Assembly (NCBI GenBank): GCA_903837305.1
Contig: CAILUB010000100.1
Location: forward strand, 1 to 16,171
Reading direction: 5' to 3'
Origin: an uncultured Cytophagaceae bacterium
GTDB lineage: Bacteria; Bacteroidota; Bacteroidia; Cytophagales; Spirosomataceae
DNA length: 16,171 nt
The notes under the pieces were generated by a model, which saw only the letters and a list, made by a program, of their open reading frames with translations, was not told the origin of the DNA and made no database searches. Position 1 is the first letter of the stretch, and each line of letters begins with the position of its first letter. The translations under genes and the position numbers were made by a program. Positions 6,281-13,952 of this stretch are shown here, one piece after another.

Positions 6281-7948
6281 ATGGATAATGATCAAATCGT
6301 TGATGCGCTCGAGTTATTAGTAAAGTTGTGGGATTTACATGGAGTAAATGAATTCAAGAGCAAAAATCTAGCTTTTGCCGCACGAGGTCTCGATAAATTT
6401 CCGGGTTTGATTTCTTCTTTGCCTGAAGACCAATTGTTAGCCATTCCAGGGGTAGGCAAAGTGGTGGTTCAACTTGTTAAAGACGTCGCCTCTTCAGGTA
6501 CTTGTCCTGATTTAGAGCAGATTATCGAACAAACGCCACCTGGTTTACTTACCCTATTGAAGATTAAAGGTTTAGGTCCTAAAAAGGTAAGGACTATTTG
6601 GCAAGAATTACAAATTACTGAAATCGACGATTTATTGGCGGCTTGTGAAGATGGTCGTCTAGCAAATTTAAAAGGTTTTGGTGGAGCTTTGGTGGAAAGT
6701 GTTACGTTAAATATCCATTTTATAAAATCAAATTCGAGCAAATTACGAATCAATAAGGCGCAGGATCTAGCGGAGGAAATAGCACAAGTATTAAGCACCT
6801 TATTTAAAGAAGTAGCCATCGCAGGTGAATTGCGCCGCCATTGTGAGGTGATTAATTCCTTGGTTTTTTTAGTGGAAACGGAGGATCTTTTTGGTGCATC
6901 TGGCTTATTGCAAGCGGTTGATATCCTGGAGGAAGATTTGAAGGAATCTTCACCTTTTACGTGGAGAGGCTTTGCTAAGGGTCACTTGGTACCGATTGAG
7001 ATACATTTTGCGTCTTCAGTTGAGTTTATATCGAAACTTTTTGCTTTATCTGCTTCTCCTGAACATTTGGCTCAAGTTAATTTTTATGAGCGTTTTGGGG
7101 GAAAAGAGCTATCAAATGACAAAGTGATCTATGATTCTCAACAATTGCCCTATATCGTGCCTGAGATGCGAGAGGGCTTACAGGAATTTGATTGGCATGC
7201 TAAGCACGGAGGCAAAGCTTTAATTCAACACGCTCATTTACGTGGATGTTTACACAATCACTCTACCTATTCAGACGGAAAGAATACATTGGCAGAAATG
7301 GCCGAAGCCTGCCGTGCTTTAGGTTTGAGCTATTTTGGCATCGCCGATCACTCAAAATATGCCGCCTATGCGGGTGGATTGAAAGAAGAAGATGTGATTC
7401 GTCAACACGGAGAAATAGATCAATTAAATGCACAGTGGACTGATTTTAAGGTATTAAAAGGGATCGAAGCAGATATCTTACCAGATGGTAGTTTGGATTA
7501 TGATGCCTCTGTTTTATCTTCTTTTGATTATGTGGTGGCCTCCGTTCATGCCGGTTTGACTATGGATTTAGAGAAAGCGATGCCTAGAGTAATGAAAGCC
7601 ATTGAAAATCCATATACCTCTATTTTGGGACATCCGACGGGTCGATTGTTACTGGCAAGACCTGGGTTTCCTTTGCTGATGTCTAAAATTTTAGATGCCT
7701 GTAAGGCGAATGGGGTTAGCATTGAATTAAATGCCAGTCCGTATCGATTGGACTTGGACTGGCGTCACATCTATGAGGCGATGGATAAAGGAGTGTTTGT
7801 TTCCATCAATCCTGATGCCCATGCCATCGCCGGTTTACAGGATATGGAATGGGGGGTAAAAGTAGGGCGAAATGGGGGGCTTTTAAAAGAGTTGACGTTG
7901 AATGCTTTGTCTTTGGCAGATATAAAAACCTTTTTCGCTAAAAACTAA
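6281..7948 (+). CDS. polX: PolX-family protein with intact PHP nuclease domain and degenerate polymerase site
   Basis: Counting from ATG 6281 (555 residues), the order is: 8-kDa helical domain with helix-hairpin-helix motifs (IPGVGK at 55-60, IKGLGPKK at 95-102, LKGFG at 130-134), a PolX palm/thumb (about 160-305), and a C-terminal PHP domain (about 320-555). PHP metal motifs are all present: HNHSTYSDG (325-333), IADHS (354-358), GIEAD (395-399), SVHAG (421-425), GHPTG (450-454), NPDAHA (510-515). Bacterial PolX normally does gap-filling synthesis plus PHP-based 3'-5' exonuclease or AP-endonuclease work in base excision repair. Here the palm signature, normally GSxRR...T..DxD, reads GELRRHCEVINSLVF (182-196), and the third aspartate (VDLR) reads IEIH (239-242), so all three catalytic aspartates are replaced. 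I infer a nuclease without polymerase activity. An in-frame TTG at 6275 is less likely than the ATG. It follows ogt by 13 nt and overlaps the converging LOG gene by 4 nt. Confidence 0.9.
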   Translation: MDNDQIVDALELLVKLWDLHGVNEFKSKNLAFAARGLDKFPGLISSLPEDQLLAIPGVGKVVVQLVKDVASSGTCPDLEQIIEQTPPGLLTLLKIKGLGPKKVRTIWQELQITEIDDLLAACEDGRLANLKGFGGALVESVTLNIHFIKSNSSKLRINKAQDLAEEIAQVLSTLFKEVAIAGELRRHCEVINSLVFLVETEDLFGASGLLQAVDILEEDLKESSPFTWRGFAKGHLVPIEIHFASSVEFISKLFALSASPEHLAQVNFYERFGGKELSNDKVIYDSQQLPYIVPEMREGLQEFDWHAKHGGKALIQHAHLRGCLHNHSTYSDGKNTLAEMAEACRALGLSYFGIADHSKYAAYAGGLKEEDVIRQHGEIDQLNAQWTDFKVLKGIEADILPDGSLDYDASVLSSFDYVVASVHAGLTMDLEKAMPRVMKAIENPYTSILGHPTGRLLLARPGFPLLMSKILDACKANGVSIELNASPYRLDLDWRHIYEAMDKGVFVSINPDAHAIAGLQDMEWGVKVGRNGGLLKELTLNALSLADIKTFFAKN

Positions 7949-8667
7949 AAATTAGGTTTCAATAAGTACTTCGCATAGAAATCGTCAATTACGCGAACGG
8001 CCTCTGTAGGCGTGTCCACAAGGGCAAATAATTCCAAATCTTCTTCGTGAATATTTCCTGCGGCCACCATGGTCTTTTTCATCCAGTCGATTAATCCTCC
8101 CCAATAGTCTTTTCCGACTAATACAACTGGGAAACGGCCTATTTTATGTGTTTGAATAAGGGTTAACGATTCGAACATCTCATCCAACGTTCCGAATCCA
8201 CCCGGCATAATGATAAACCCTTGAGAGTACTTCACAAACATCACTTTGCGCACAAAGAAAAAGTCGAAATTGATGTTTTTATCTGAGTCGATGTAGGGAT
8301 TGGGGGTTTGTTCAAAGGGTAATTCGATATTCAGGCCTACACTACGACCTCTTTCGCTAGCAGCTCCTTTATTTCCCGCTTCCATAATTCCAGGTCCACC
8401 ACCGGTGATGACACCATATCCGTGGCGAACTAATTTCGCCGCAATTTCCTCTGCTACTTTATAATAGGGATTTTCTGGACTCGTTCGAGCAGATCCAAAA
8501 ATAGATACACATGGGCCGATTTTTGATAATTTATCGATGCCCTCTACGAACTCACTCATAATCTTGAAAATACGCCAAGACTCCTCTGATTTAATCTGAG
8601 CCCAGGTTTTGTCGCCAAAAGCTTGTTTAATTTTCTCTTCTTCTTCTTTCCAGTTTTTCTCCGTCAT
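7945..8667 (-). CDS. LOG-family protein (TIGR00730-type nucleotide 5'-monophosphate phosphoribohydrolase)
   Basis: The 240-residue cytoplasmic protein has the Rossmann-like LOG fold. Key motifs are the N-terminal VSIFGSARTSPENPYY (54-69), GGGPGIMEAGNKGA (89-102) and the signature PGGFGTLDE (155-163), which carries the glutamates and phosphate-binding loop of the active site. Characterised family members (plant LOG, bacterial YgdH/PpnN and homologues) cut the N-glycosidic bond of nucleoside 5'-monophosphates to give a free base and ribose 5-phosphate. Some relatives were once misannotated as lysine decarboxylases. It has a short charged N-terminal extension (about 45 residues) ahead of the core, and is smaller than PpnN. 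It converges on polX with a 4-nt overlap of stop codons and is divergent from rpiB across 69 nt. The neighbour RpiB acts on ribose 5-phosphate, a LOG product, which is suggestive but not proof of shared function. Confidence 0.88.
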   Translation of the reverse strand: MTEKNWKEEEEKIKQAFGDKTWAQIKSEESWRIFKIMSEFVEGIDKLSKIGPCVSIFGSARTSPENPYYKVAEEIAAKLVRHGYGVITGGGPGIMEAGNKGAASERGRSVGLNIELPFEQTPNPYIDSDKNINFDFFFVRKVMFVKYSQGFIIMPGGFGTLDEMFESLTLIQTHKIGRFPVVLVGKDYWGGLIDWMKKTMVAAGNIHEEDLELFALVDTPTEAVRVIDDFYAKYLLKPNF

Positions 8668-8707
8668 ATTTTTACTATTTGTTTCCTAAATGTAGGACTA
8701 AACCGTT

Positions 8708-8715
8708 TACCTTTG
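8708..8715 (+). promoter_or_regulatory. Bacteroidota-type -7 element upstream of rpiB
   Basis: TACCTTTG matches TAnnTTTG exactly and ends 21 nt before the rpiB ATG at 8737, the expected position for a short leader. A TTTG lies 26 nt further upstream (8678-8681), a little far for a -33 element; TTTC at 8682-8685 is nearer the usual spacing. Confidence 0.55.
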
Positions 8716-8736
8716 CAAAAAATAAATTACAATTTT

Positions 8737-9180
8737 ATGAATACTCCCTTAAGTTTCGCAGTAGGCGGTGACCACGCTGGTTTTGATTACAAGAATGCTT
8801 TGATCGCTTTTTTAGAGGCCAAAGACATCTCAGTAAAAGATTGTGGTACTTATTCTGCTGACTCTGTAGATTATCCCGATTTTGCACATCCTGTAGCAGA
8901 TGCGGTAGAAAAAGGGGAGGTAAGTTTTGGTTTATTATTATGTGGAAGCGCGAATGGCGTGGCAATTACGGCTAATAAGCACCAAGGTATACGCGCAGGT
9001 TTGGCTTGGAATACAGAGGTGGCTGCTTTGGTTCGTCAACACAATGATGCGAATGTGTTATGCCTTCCCGTACGATTTATCTCTTTAGAAGAAGCAAAAG
9101 CTTGTTTGCAGGTGTTTTTAGATACTCCATTTGAAGGAGGTCGTCACCAAGGCAGAGTAAACAAGATTTCTTGCTGCTAA
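8737..9180 (+). CDS. rpiB: Ribose-5-phosphate isomerase B
   Basis: This 147-residue cytoplasmic RpiB/LacA-family enzyme interconverts ribose 5-phosphate and ribulose 5-phosphate in the non-oxidative pentose phosphate pathway. Visible motifs are VGGDHAGFDYK (9-19, with the catalytic-site Asp-His), CGTYS-SVDYPDFAHPVA (36-54), the catalytic cysteine in LLCGSANGVAITANK (C69, 67-81), HNDANVL (102-108) and GRHQGRV (135-141, phosphate binding). Length is typical. The ATG at 8737 is preferred because family homology begins there and the -7 element lies just upstream; the frame's extension to 8623 would overlap the LOG gene and run through that promoter. The stop is only 2 nt from the stop of the converging membrane-protein gene. 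Confidence 0.93.
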   Translation: MNTPLSFAVGGDHAGFDYKNALIAFLEAKDISVKDCGTYSADSVDYPDFAHPVADAVEKGEVSFGLLLCGSANGVAITANKHQGIRAGLAWNTEVAALVRQHNDANVLCLPVRFISLEEAKACLQVFLDTPFEGGRHQGRVNKISCC

Positions 9181-9182
9181 TC

Positions 9183-10538
9183 TTATCTCTTTTTGTAAAG
9201 TTTAGGACTGACAAGCTTATATTGATCCGTGATGGAGGGAATATATTGCGAGATTTTGGTAAAATATCCTTCAGAATCGTAGATGTAATTGGGTTGGTCT
9301 TTCGTGAAGTATTCCTGGACGATAATCACGTTTTTATACGAATTCAATTGATTTAGTAGGGGTTTCGCTAAATCCCAATTCACAAATGGACCTGCCATTT
9401 CATTGTGCAGGTATTCTTCAATTTCAGGGCCTAATATGAGTAGTTTTTGCCCACTGATCGGAATTATTCTCTGATGCGGGTTATTCACATAATCTAATCT
9501 ATGAATAAGCACAACTGACCCCACTAAAGTCAATAATATGAGCTCCCTTTGCCAATTTTTTTTAATTAAATAAAAGAGATTGAGTCCAAGATAGGCTAGT
9601 GGAGGTAATAATAAGACAAAGTTTATTCGGTAATAGGCAGGAAAATTAGTTATGGCAATTAAGCTGAAAAATAGCCAAATTAAGGTGGTTTGCTGCACCT
9701 TCTGAGCATGTGCCCTAATTTTAGGATTCCCCACTACTTTATATAACCCAATGATTCCAAATAGTATGGCAGGTGAGTAAAACAATAAAACTTTCTTTGA
9801 TTCGTCAAGCGAGATTAATTGAAATTCAAAGGCTGAATTTTGAAAGACTTGTATTAAATAGGAAAGGTTTCCTCGAAAGGAAAATACAATCGAAGTAATC
9901 GTTAAAACGATTATATAACCGATTAAAATTAAAATCACTTGTCGGATAGAAATACCTGAGAAAAACAATAAACTGAGTAATGCCCAAGGAAGAAGCCAAA
10001 AATAGGCTGGGAATATCAAGGTGGAAATGGCGATATAAATTCCAACTAAAAAAACTCGGTCATTCACTAATAGTGTTTTTTGTTGCTGAATAATCTCTTT
10101 CCAAGCAAGTAATAAAAAGGTTAGCCCTAAAAGTGCCGGATCTGGAACATAGAATTCTGTTGTCAGGTGAAACAGTAATAGATAAATACCAAAGGCCAAT
10201 CCGCCCAGCTTAGGCATTAGTTCAAAGGTGGAAATGGTTTGATGAAAGATATAGGCCTGAATGGAAATGATTCCCAATGCAATGTAAGCATTGGAGGACA
10301 GGGGAATGTTTACTATATCTAAAAGCTGGTAAAATCCAGTGGCAAATGGACCCGTATTGTCGCGTATGTCTTTATACAATCGAAATCCTTGATTCAGTTT
10401 TTGCCCAATTAAATAGTTCTTAATTTCCCATGGAAAATAGTTAAATCCCTGCTGAGTCTGCAGAAAAGCAAAAAATACCCCTAGTAGACTAAAGAGTAGA
10501 ATGGAAATTAAGCTATTGGATTTAATAAATTGTAACAT
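9183..10538 (-). CDS. Polytopic membrane protein, GT-C glycosyltransferase-like
   Basis: The 451-residue protein has about ten hydrophobic segments between residues 11 and 347 and a soluble C-terminal part of about 100 residues. The stretch around 50-72 (QGFRLYKDIRDNTGPFATGF) resembles the pYrDxxDxxGPl segment after the first helix of many bacterial GT-C (PMT/ArnT-like) membrane glycosyltransferases, which transfer sugars from lipid-phosphate donors on the outer face of the inner membrane. A second typical segment is YVPDPALLGLTFLLLA (129-144). The usual acidic residue of the first loop may be E38 (FPWEIK), but no clear DE/DD pair is seen. The family is therefore a likely assignment by pattern only, and the acceptor is unknown. 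The gene is alone on its strand between rpiB and rbfA. A TAATTTAG element (10564-10557, minus strand) could be a weak -7 site. Confidence 0.6.
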   Translation of the reverse strand: MLQFIKSNSLISILLFSLLGVFFAFLQTQQGFNYFPWEIKNYLIGQKLNQGFRLYKDIRDNTGPFATGFYQLLDIVNIPLSSNAYIALGIISIQAYIFHQTISTFELMPKLGGLAFGIYLLLFHLTTEFYVPDPALLGLTFLLLAWKEIIQQQKTLLVNDRVFLVGIYIAISTLIFPAYFWLLPWALLSLLFFSGISIRQVILILIGYIIVLTITSIVFSFRGNLSYLIQVFQNSAFEFQLISLDESKKVLLFYSPAILFGIIGLYKVVGNPKIRAHAQKVQQTTLIWLFFSLIAITNFPAYYRINFVLLLPPLAYLGLNLFYLIKKNWQRELILLTLVGSVVLIHRLDYVNNPHQRIIPISGQKLLILGPEIEEYLHNEMAGPFVNWDLAKPLLNQLNSYKNVIIVQEYFTKDQPNYIYDSEGYFTKISQYIPSITDQYKLVSPKLYKKR

Positions 10539-10638
10539 ATTTGGCTAAACGAAGCGCTAAATTACGGTGATTCCAATTATTATTATGAAATTTGTAGGTG
10601 TTTTTTGAGATAAAAAGACCTGAAAATAGAGAGCAAGC

Positions 10639-11034
10639 ATGGAAACGAAGCGTCAGCAAAAATTTGGCCGTCAAATACAAAAGGATTTAAGTGATATTTT
10701 TCAAAAGGAATTTAAAATGATTTTTGGAAATGGAATGGTGACTGTGACGGAGGTGAAAATTAGTCCAGATCTTTCAGTCGCTCGTTGTTATTTAAGTTTC
10801 TTGCTAATCGATGATCGTGAAGCGGTGATGGATCAGATCGATCTCGCAAACAAAGCCATTCGCAATGCCCTTGCTAATCGAATTCGTAAGCAAGTACGTA
10901 TAATTCCTAATTTAGTGTTCTTCCTAGATGATACGGCTGCCTATGCAGCTAAAATCGAAGCTTTATTTGAAGGTTTGGTTATCCCACCTGCTGATGGCGA
11001 TATGCCTAATCGTGTGACTGATGAAATAGATTAA
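10639..11034 (+). CDS. rbfA: 30S ribosome-binding factor A
   Basis: At 131 residues this is a normal-size RbfA, a single type-II KH-domain protein that binds the 30S subunit and helps late maturation of the 16S rRNA 5' end, also important in the cold. The N-terminus KRQQKFGRQIQKDLSDIFQ (3-21), the middle VTVTEVKISPDLSVARCYLS (34-53) and RIRKQVRIIPNLVFFLDDT (81-99) are characteristic. The C-terminal acidic tail after residue 115 is weakly conserved in the family. The ATG at 10639 agrees with the usual short basic N-terminus. A GAAATTTG sequence (10587-10594, 7/8 match to TAnnTTTG) could be its -7 element. The stop is separated by one base from the ATG of the LolC/E-type permease, so the two are translationally coupled. 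Confidence 0.93.
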   Translation: METKRQQKFGRQIQKDLSDIFQKEFKMIFGNGMVTVTEVKISPDLSVARCYLSFLLIDDREAVMDQIDLANKAIRNALANRIRKQVRIIPNLVFFLDDTAAYAAKIEALFEGLVIPPADGDMPNRVTDEID

Positions 11035-11035
11035 A

Positions 11036-12268
11036 ATGAGTATTTCCTTATTTGTTGCGAAAAGGTATTTTTTTTCCCCATTTAAGGCGAGTTTTATCAC
11101 CTTAATTTCTCGTATTTCGATGATCGGAGTGGGGGTGGAGGTGATGGCCTTAGTTCTAATTCTATCTGTTTTTAATGGTTTAGAGGATTTTCAGAAAGGT
11201 TTGTTCAAAACCTTCGATCCTGATTTAACAGTTATTTCCGCGTCAGATACACGTTTTTCGTTGACTTCTACTCAATTTAATCAGCTGGCTAAAGTTTCTG
11301 GAGTCCGTTCTGTTCAGCCCATCTTAGAGGATCAAGCTTTAATTCGCTACAATGGGAAGCAACTAGTAGTGACTTTAAAAGGAATCGATTCATCTTTCAT
11401 ATCATCGAGGCGATTAAGGGATCAGGTGGTGGATGGCGATTATTTGGTGGAATATGAAGGAAATTCTTTTGGAATGGTAGGAGCGGGAGTATTTATGTCT
11501 ATGGGGATGAGTTTTGATGATGTAATCCATCCAGTTGAGGTTTGGTATCCGAATCAAAAGGCTTTAGCTAAATTTCAACTAAATGAGGATGCGGCTAACT
11601 TAAAAACCTTTTTTCCTTCAGGCGTTTTGCAAGTGGAACAAATGTTTGATAATCAAATGATTCTTGTCCCGCTGCCCTGGATGCGAGAATTAACTCTAGC
11701 TGATTCTAATTCGGTCTCTCGAGTTGATGTGATGTTAAATGAAGGGGCAAATGAGGTGGATGTCCAAAAGGCGATTCAAACCATTTTAGGTTCTACGTTT
11801 GATGTTCAAACACGCAATCAACAACATGCTATTCTATTGCGCGCAATCAAAATTGAAAAATTATTTGTGTTTATTCTCATGGCATTTATCATGGGAATTG
11901 CCTCCTTTACCCTTTTTTATGCCCTTTCTCTATTAGTCATTGAGAAGCGAAAAGACTTAAGAACCTTGTTAGCGATGGGAATAACACAGCAGCAATTATT
12001 GCGTATTTTTCTGTCAGTAGGCTTATTTATTAGCTTTTCGGGTGCAATAGTGGGAATGATAGTCGGATTTATTCTGGGCTGGATGCAACAAACATTCGGA
12101 ATTATCCCTTTAGGAATCCCGAACGCTTTGATTGATTCATATCCCATTCAAATGGAATGGTTTGATTTTTTGATGACCGCTGTAGTTGTGATTGTCATCA
12201 CATTTTTGGCCTCTATCATTCCTGCTCGAAAAGCAGTACAAATGACATTTAATCAGAAAGTTAATTAG
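11036..12268 (+). CDS. LolC/LolE-type ABC transporter permease (FtsX/MacB-like)
   Basis: The 410-residue protein has the layout of lipoprotein-releasing permeases: an N-terminal amphipathic start (ISLFVAKRYFFSP), one helix at about 20-47, a large periplasmic MacB_PCD-like domain (about 48-270) and three C-terminal helices (about 272-298, 320-347, 375-395). The cytoplasmic coupling segment EKRKDLRTLLAMG after the second helix and the final IPARKAVQM (395-403) are diagnostic of the FtsX-like permease domain. With an ATPase of the LolD type it would move lipoproteins from the inner membrane to the LolA carrier; no ATPase gene is in the window, and one permease may serve as a homodimer in this phylum. 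It starts 1 nt after the rbfA stop. Its 3' end overlaps the converging symporter gene by 8 nt. Confidence 0.87.
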   Translation: MSISLFVAKRYFFSPFKASFITLISRISMIGVGVEVMALVLILSVFNGLEDFQKGLFKTFDPDLTVISASDTRFSLTSTQFNQLAKVSGVRSVQPILEDQALIRYNGKQLVVTLKGIDSSFISSRRLRDQVVDGDYLVEYEGNSFGMVGAGVFMSMGMSFDDVIHPVEVWYPNQKALAKFQLNEDAANLKTFFPSGVLQVEQMFDNQMILVPLPWMRELTLADSNSVSRVDVMLNEGANEVDVQKAIQTILGSTFDVQTRNQQHAILLRAIKIEKLFVFILMAFIMGIASFTLFYALSLLVIEKRKDLRTLLAMGITQQQLLRIFLSVGLFISFSGAIVGMIVGFILGWMQQTFGIIPLGIPNALIDSYPIQMEWFDFLMTAVVVIVITFLASIIPARKAVQMTFNQKVN

Positions 12269-13499
12269 CCAAAGGCGGATTAAATTCTCCTTCCCATTTC
12301 GAAACTACACAGGTGGCAACTCCATTTCCTGCAACAGAGGTGACCGTTCTGCCCATATCTAAAAACGGATCAACGCCTAATAAAAGTGCGATTCCTTCCG
12401 CCGGAAGATTGAACATCGTTAAAGTACCCGCAATGATGACAAGCGATGCGCGTGGTACACCAGCTATCCCTTTGGAGGTAATCATGAGCGTTAATAACAT
12501 AGTGATTTGCTGCTCTAAACTTAAATGCACACCATAAGCTTGCGCAATAAAACCTGTGGCAAATGTCATGTAAAGCATCGATCCATCCAGATTAAAGCTA
12601 TATCCTAAGGGTAATACAAAACCGACAATACGTCTTGAGCATCCAAATTTCTCTAGTGCTGCAATGGTTTGAGGAAAGGATGCTTCAGAACTGGCTGTGG
12701 AAAAGGAAATCAAAAGAGCTTCCTTTAACTCTTTTAATAACCTCCAATAGGGGATTCCATTAGCTAAACAAATGATCCATAGGATGACCACGGTAAAGAA
12801 TAATAAACCTCCTAAAAAGCAGATCATTAAGTAGCCATAGCTAATTAAAATACTTAAGCCTTTATTCGCTACCACGGTTGTCATCGCTGCAAATACTGCA
12901 TAAGGAGCCACTTCCATCACATAATTCACCATTTTAAAGATGACTTCCGCTAAATTTTCGAAGACATGAATTAATCGTTTTCCTACCTCACCGATGGAGC
13001 CTAATGCTACACCAAAGAATAGAGAGAAAATGACAATTTGAAGGATTTCGTTTTCTGCCAAAGCCTTAAAAAAGCTGTCTGGGAAGATATGTAGAATGAA
13101 ATCTTCCATTGTTTTAGCCTTAGAAGAATCAATCCCAGTTTCTGTGCCAGCTGCCGGCTTAGGCCAGCTTTGTAGGCTTCCAGGTTGGGTTATATTAACC
13201 ACGACGAGACCCGTAACAAGCGAAAGAATCGTGGCGAAATAGAAATATCCGATGGTTTTGATTCCAATCCTACCAACTGCTTTAAAATCGCCTAATTTCG
13301 CGATACCCACTACAAGAGTACAGAATACCAAGGGACCCACAATCATCTTAATCAGACGAAGGAAAATCTTAGAAACAATCTGAACTTTAGCCCCTAAATC
13401 GTGGCTAACTTCTGGTGCAAAATAGAGGAAAAAGAACTCACCCAGCACAAGGCCTAGGATAAAGCCAATGATAATCTTATTAGTTAAGGTTAATTTCAT
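12261..13499 (-). CDS. Dicarboxylate/amino acid:cation symporter (DAACS family)
   Basis: The 412-residue inner-membrane carrier has the GltPh/DctA fold: about six helices, then two re-entrant hairpins and two core helices. Hairpin 1 is SFSTASSEASFPQT (265-278), helix 7 has the cation motif NLDGS (303-307), hairpin 2 is SKGIAGVPRASLVI (342-355) and helix 8 is DPFLDMGRTVTSVAGNGVAT (377-396). Family members couple uptake of glutamate, aspartate or C4-dicarboxylates to sodium or protons. R384 would hold the substrate side-chain carboxylate and D381 the amino group as in glutamate carriers, but the Asn expected at 388 is Ser and the Asp expected at 392 is Asn, the latter as in DctA. Substrate is therefore uncertain. 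Its start overlaps the SRPBCC stop (ATGA), and its 3' end overlaps the permease gene by 8 nt. It is the last gene of a five-gene string. Confidence 0.88.
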   Translation of the reverse strand: MKLTLTNKIIIGFILGLVLGEFFFLYFAPEVSHDLGAKVQIVSKIFLRLIKMIVGPLVFCTLVVGIAKLGDFKAVGRIGIKTIGYFYFATILSLVTGLVVVNITQPGSLQSWPKPAAGTETGIDSSKAKTMEDFILHIFPDSFFKALAENEILQIVIFSLFFGVALGSIGEVGKRLIHVFENLAEVIFKMVNYVMEVAPYAVFAAMTTVVANKGLSILISYGYLMICFLGGLLFFTVVILWIICLANGIPYWRLLKELKEALLISFSTASSEASFPQTIAALEKFGCSRRIVGFVLPLGYSFNLDGSMLYMTFATGFIAQAYGVHLSLEQQITMLLTLMITSKGIAGVPRASLVIIAGTLTMFNLPAEGIALLLGVDPFLDMGRTVTSVAGNGVATCVVSKWEGEFNPPLAN

Positions 13500-13951
13500 A
13501 GCGGGTTGACGAGAGATAAATACTTTTTATAAAATGGTTTTCTGTAAAAAATCATTCCCCAAAGAAAGGGGAAAAGAAGGTAATTCAAAAATGCATTACG
13601 CGTATCGAACGAAATTTCATCGATAATTTCGCAAGCGCCTTCGGAGGTTTTCTTTACCCGATGCTTGTGCTGCCAATACTTTAAACCAAAGGGCATTTTG
13701 ACTCCTTGGTCAATAAAATACCATTCATCGTCCGTTTCTTGGTCTTCAATGATCAGTGAACTCCAAGTGACTTTCAAAATAACTAGGTTAATAACAAGGA
13801 TGACATTATCGTCTTTTTTGCAACCATCAAATCGCTGTAAAGCGACAGTAGGAAAGGGAGGGGATAATTTAACAAGCAATTCAGCTGTAAAAAGTTCTTT
13901 TACGTGGCTGACCGGAGCTTGAACAGGAGTAGAGATGGAGTAGGATAGCAT
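13496..13951 (-). CDS. SRPBCC-superfamily (START/Bet v1-like) protein
   Basis: The 151-residue protein has no signal peptide and shows the pattern of small bacterial SRPBCC ligand-binding proteins: an initial strand and helices (SYSISTPVQAPVSHVKELF), a central WSSLIIEDQETDDEWYFIDQG strand region (64-84), the conserved PFGLKYWQHKHRVKK turn-and-strand (87-101), GACEIIDEISFD (104-115) and a C-terminal helix ending in FYRKPFYKKYL (135-145). The superfamily binds hydrophobic ligands in a deep cavity; no catalytic function can be assigned here. The hydrophobic patch LLFPFLWGMIF (125-135) belongs to the long C-terminal helix rather than a true membrane segment. It overlaps the symporter start by 4 nt and begins 1 nt after the stop of the 90-residue protein, so it is tightly coupled to both. 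Confidence 0.75.
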   Translation of the reverse strand: MLSYSISTPVQAPVSHVKELFTAELLVKLSPPFPTVALQRFDGCKKDDNVILVINLVILKVTWSSLIIEDQETDDEWYFIDQGVKMPFGLKYWQHKHRVKKTSEGACEIIDEISFDTRNAFLNYLLFPFLWGMIFYRKPFYKKYLSLVNPL

Positions 13952-13952
13952 A

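Noticed and set aside
6469..6819. Minus-strand open frame opposite polX
   Set aside because: It is antisense to conserved helix-hairpin-helix coding sequence and its translation looks like no protein family.
8623..8736. N-terminal extension of rpiB to 8623
   Set aside because: It overlaps the LOG gene start, runs through a perfect -7 element and adds a hydrophobic segment foreign to RpiB.
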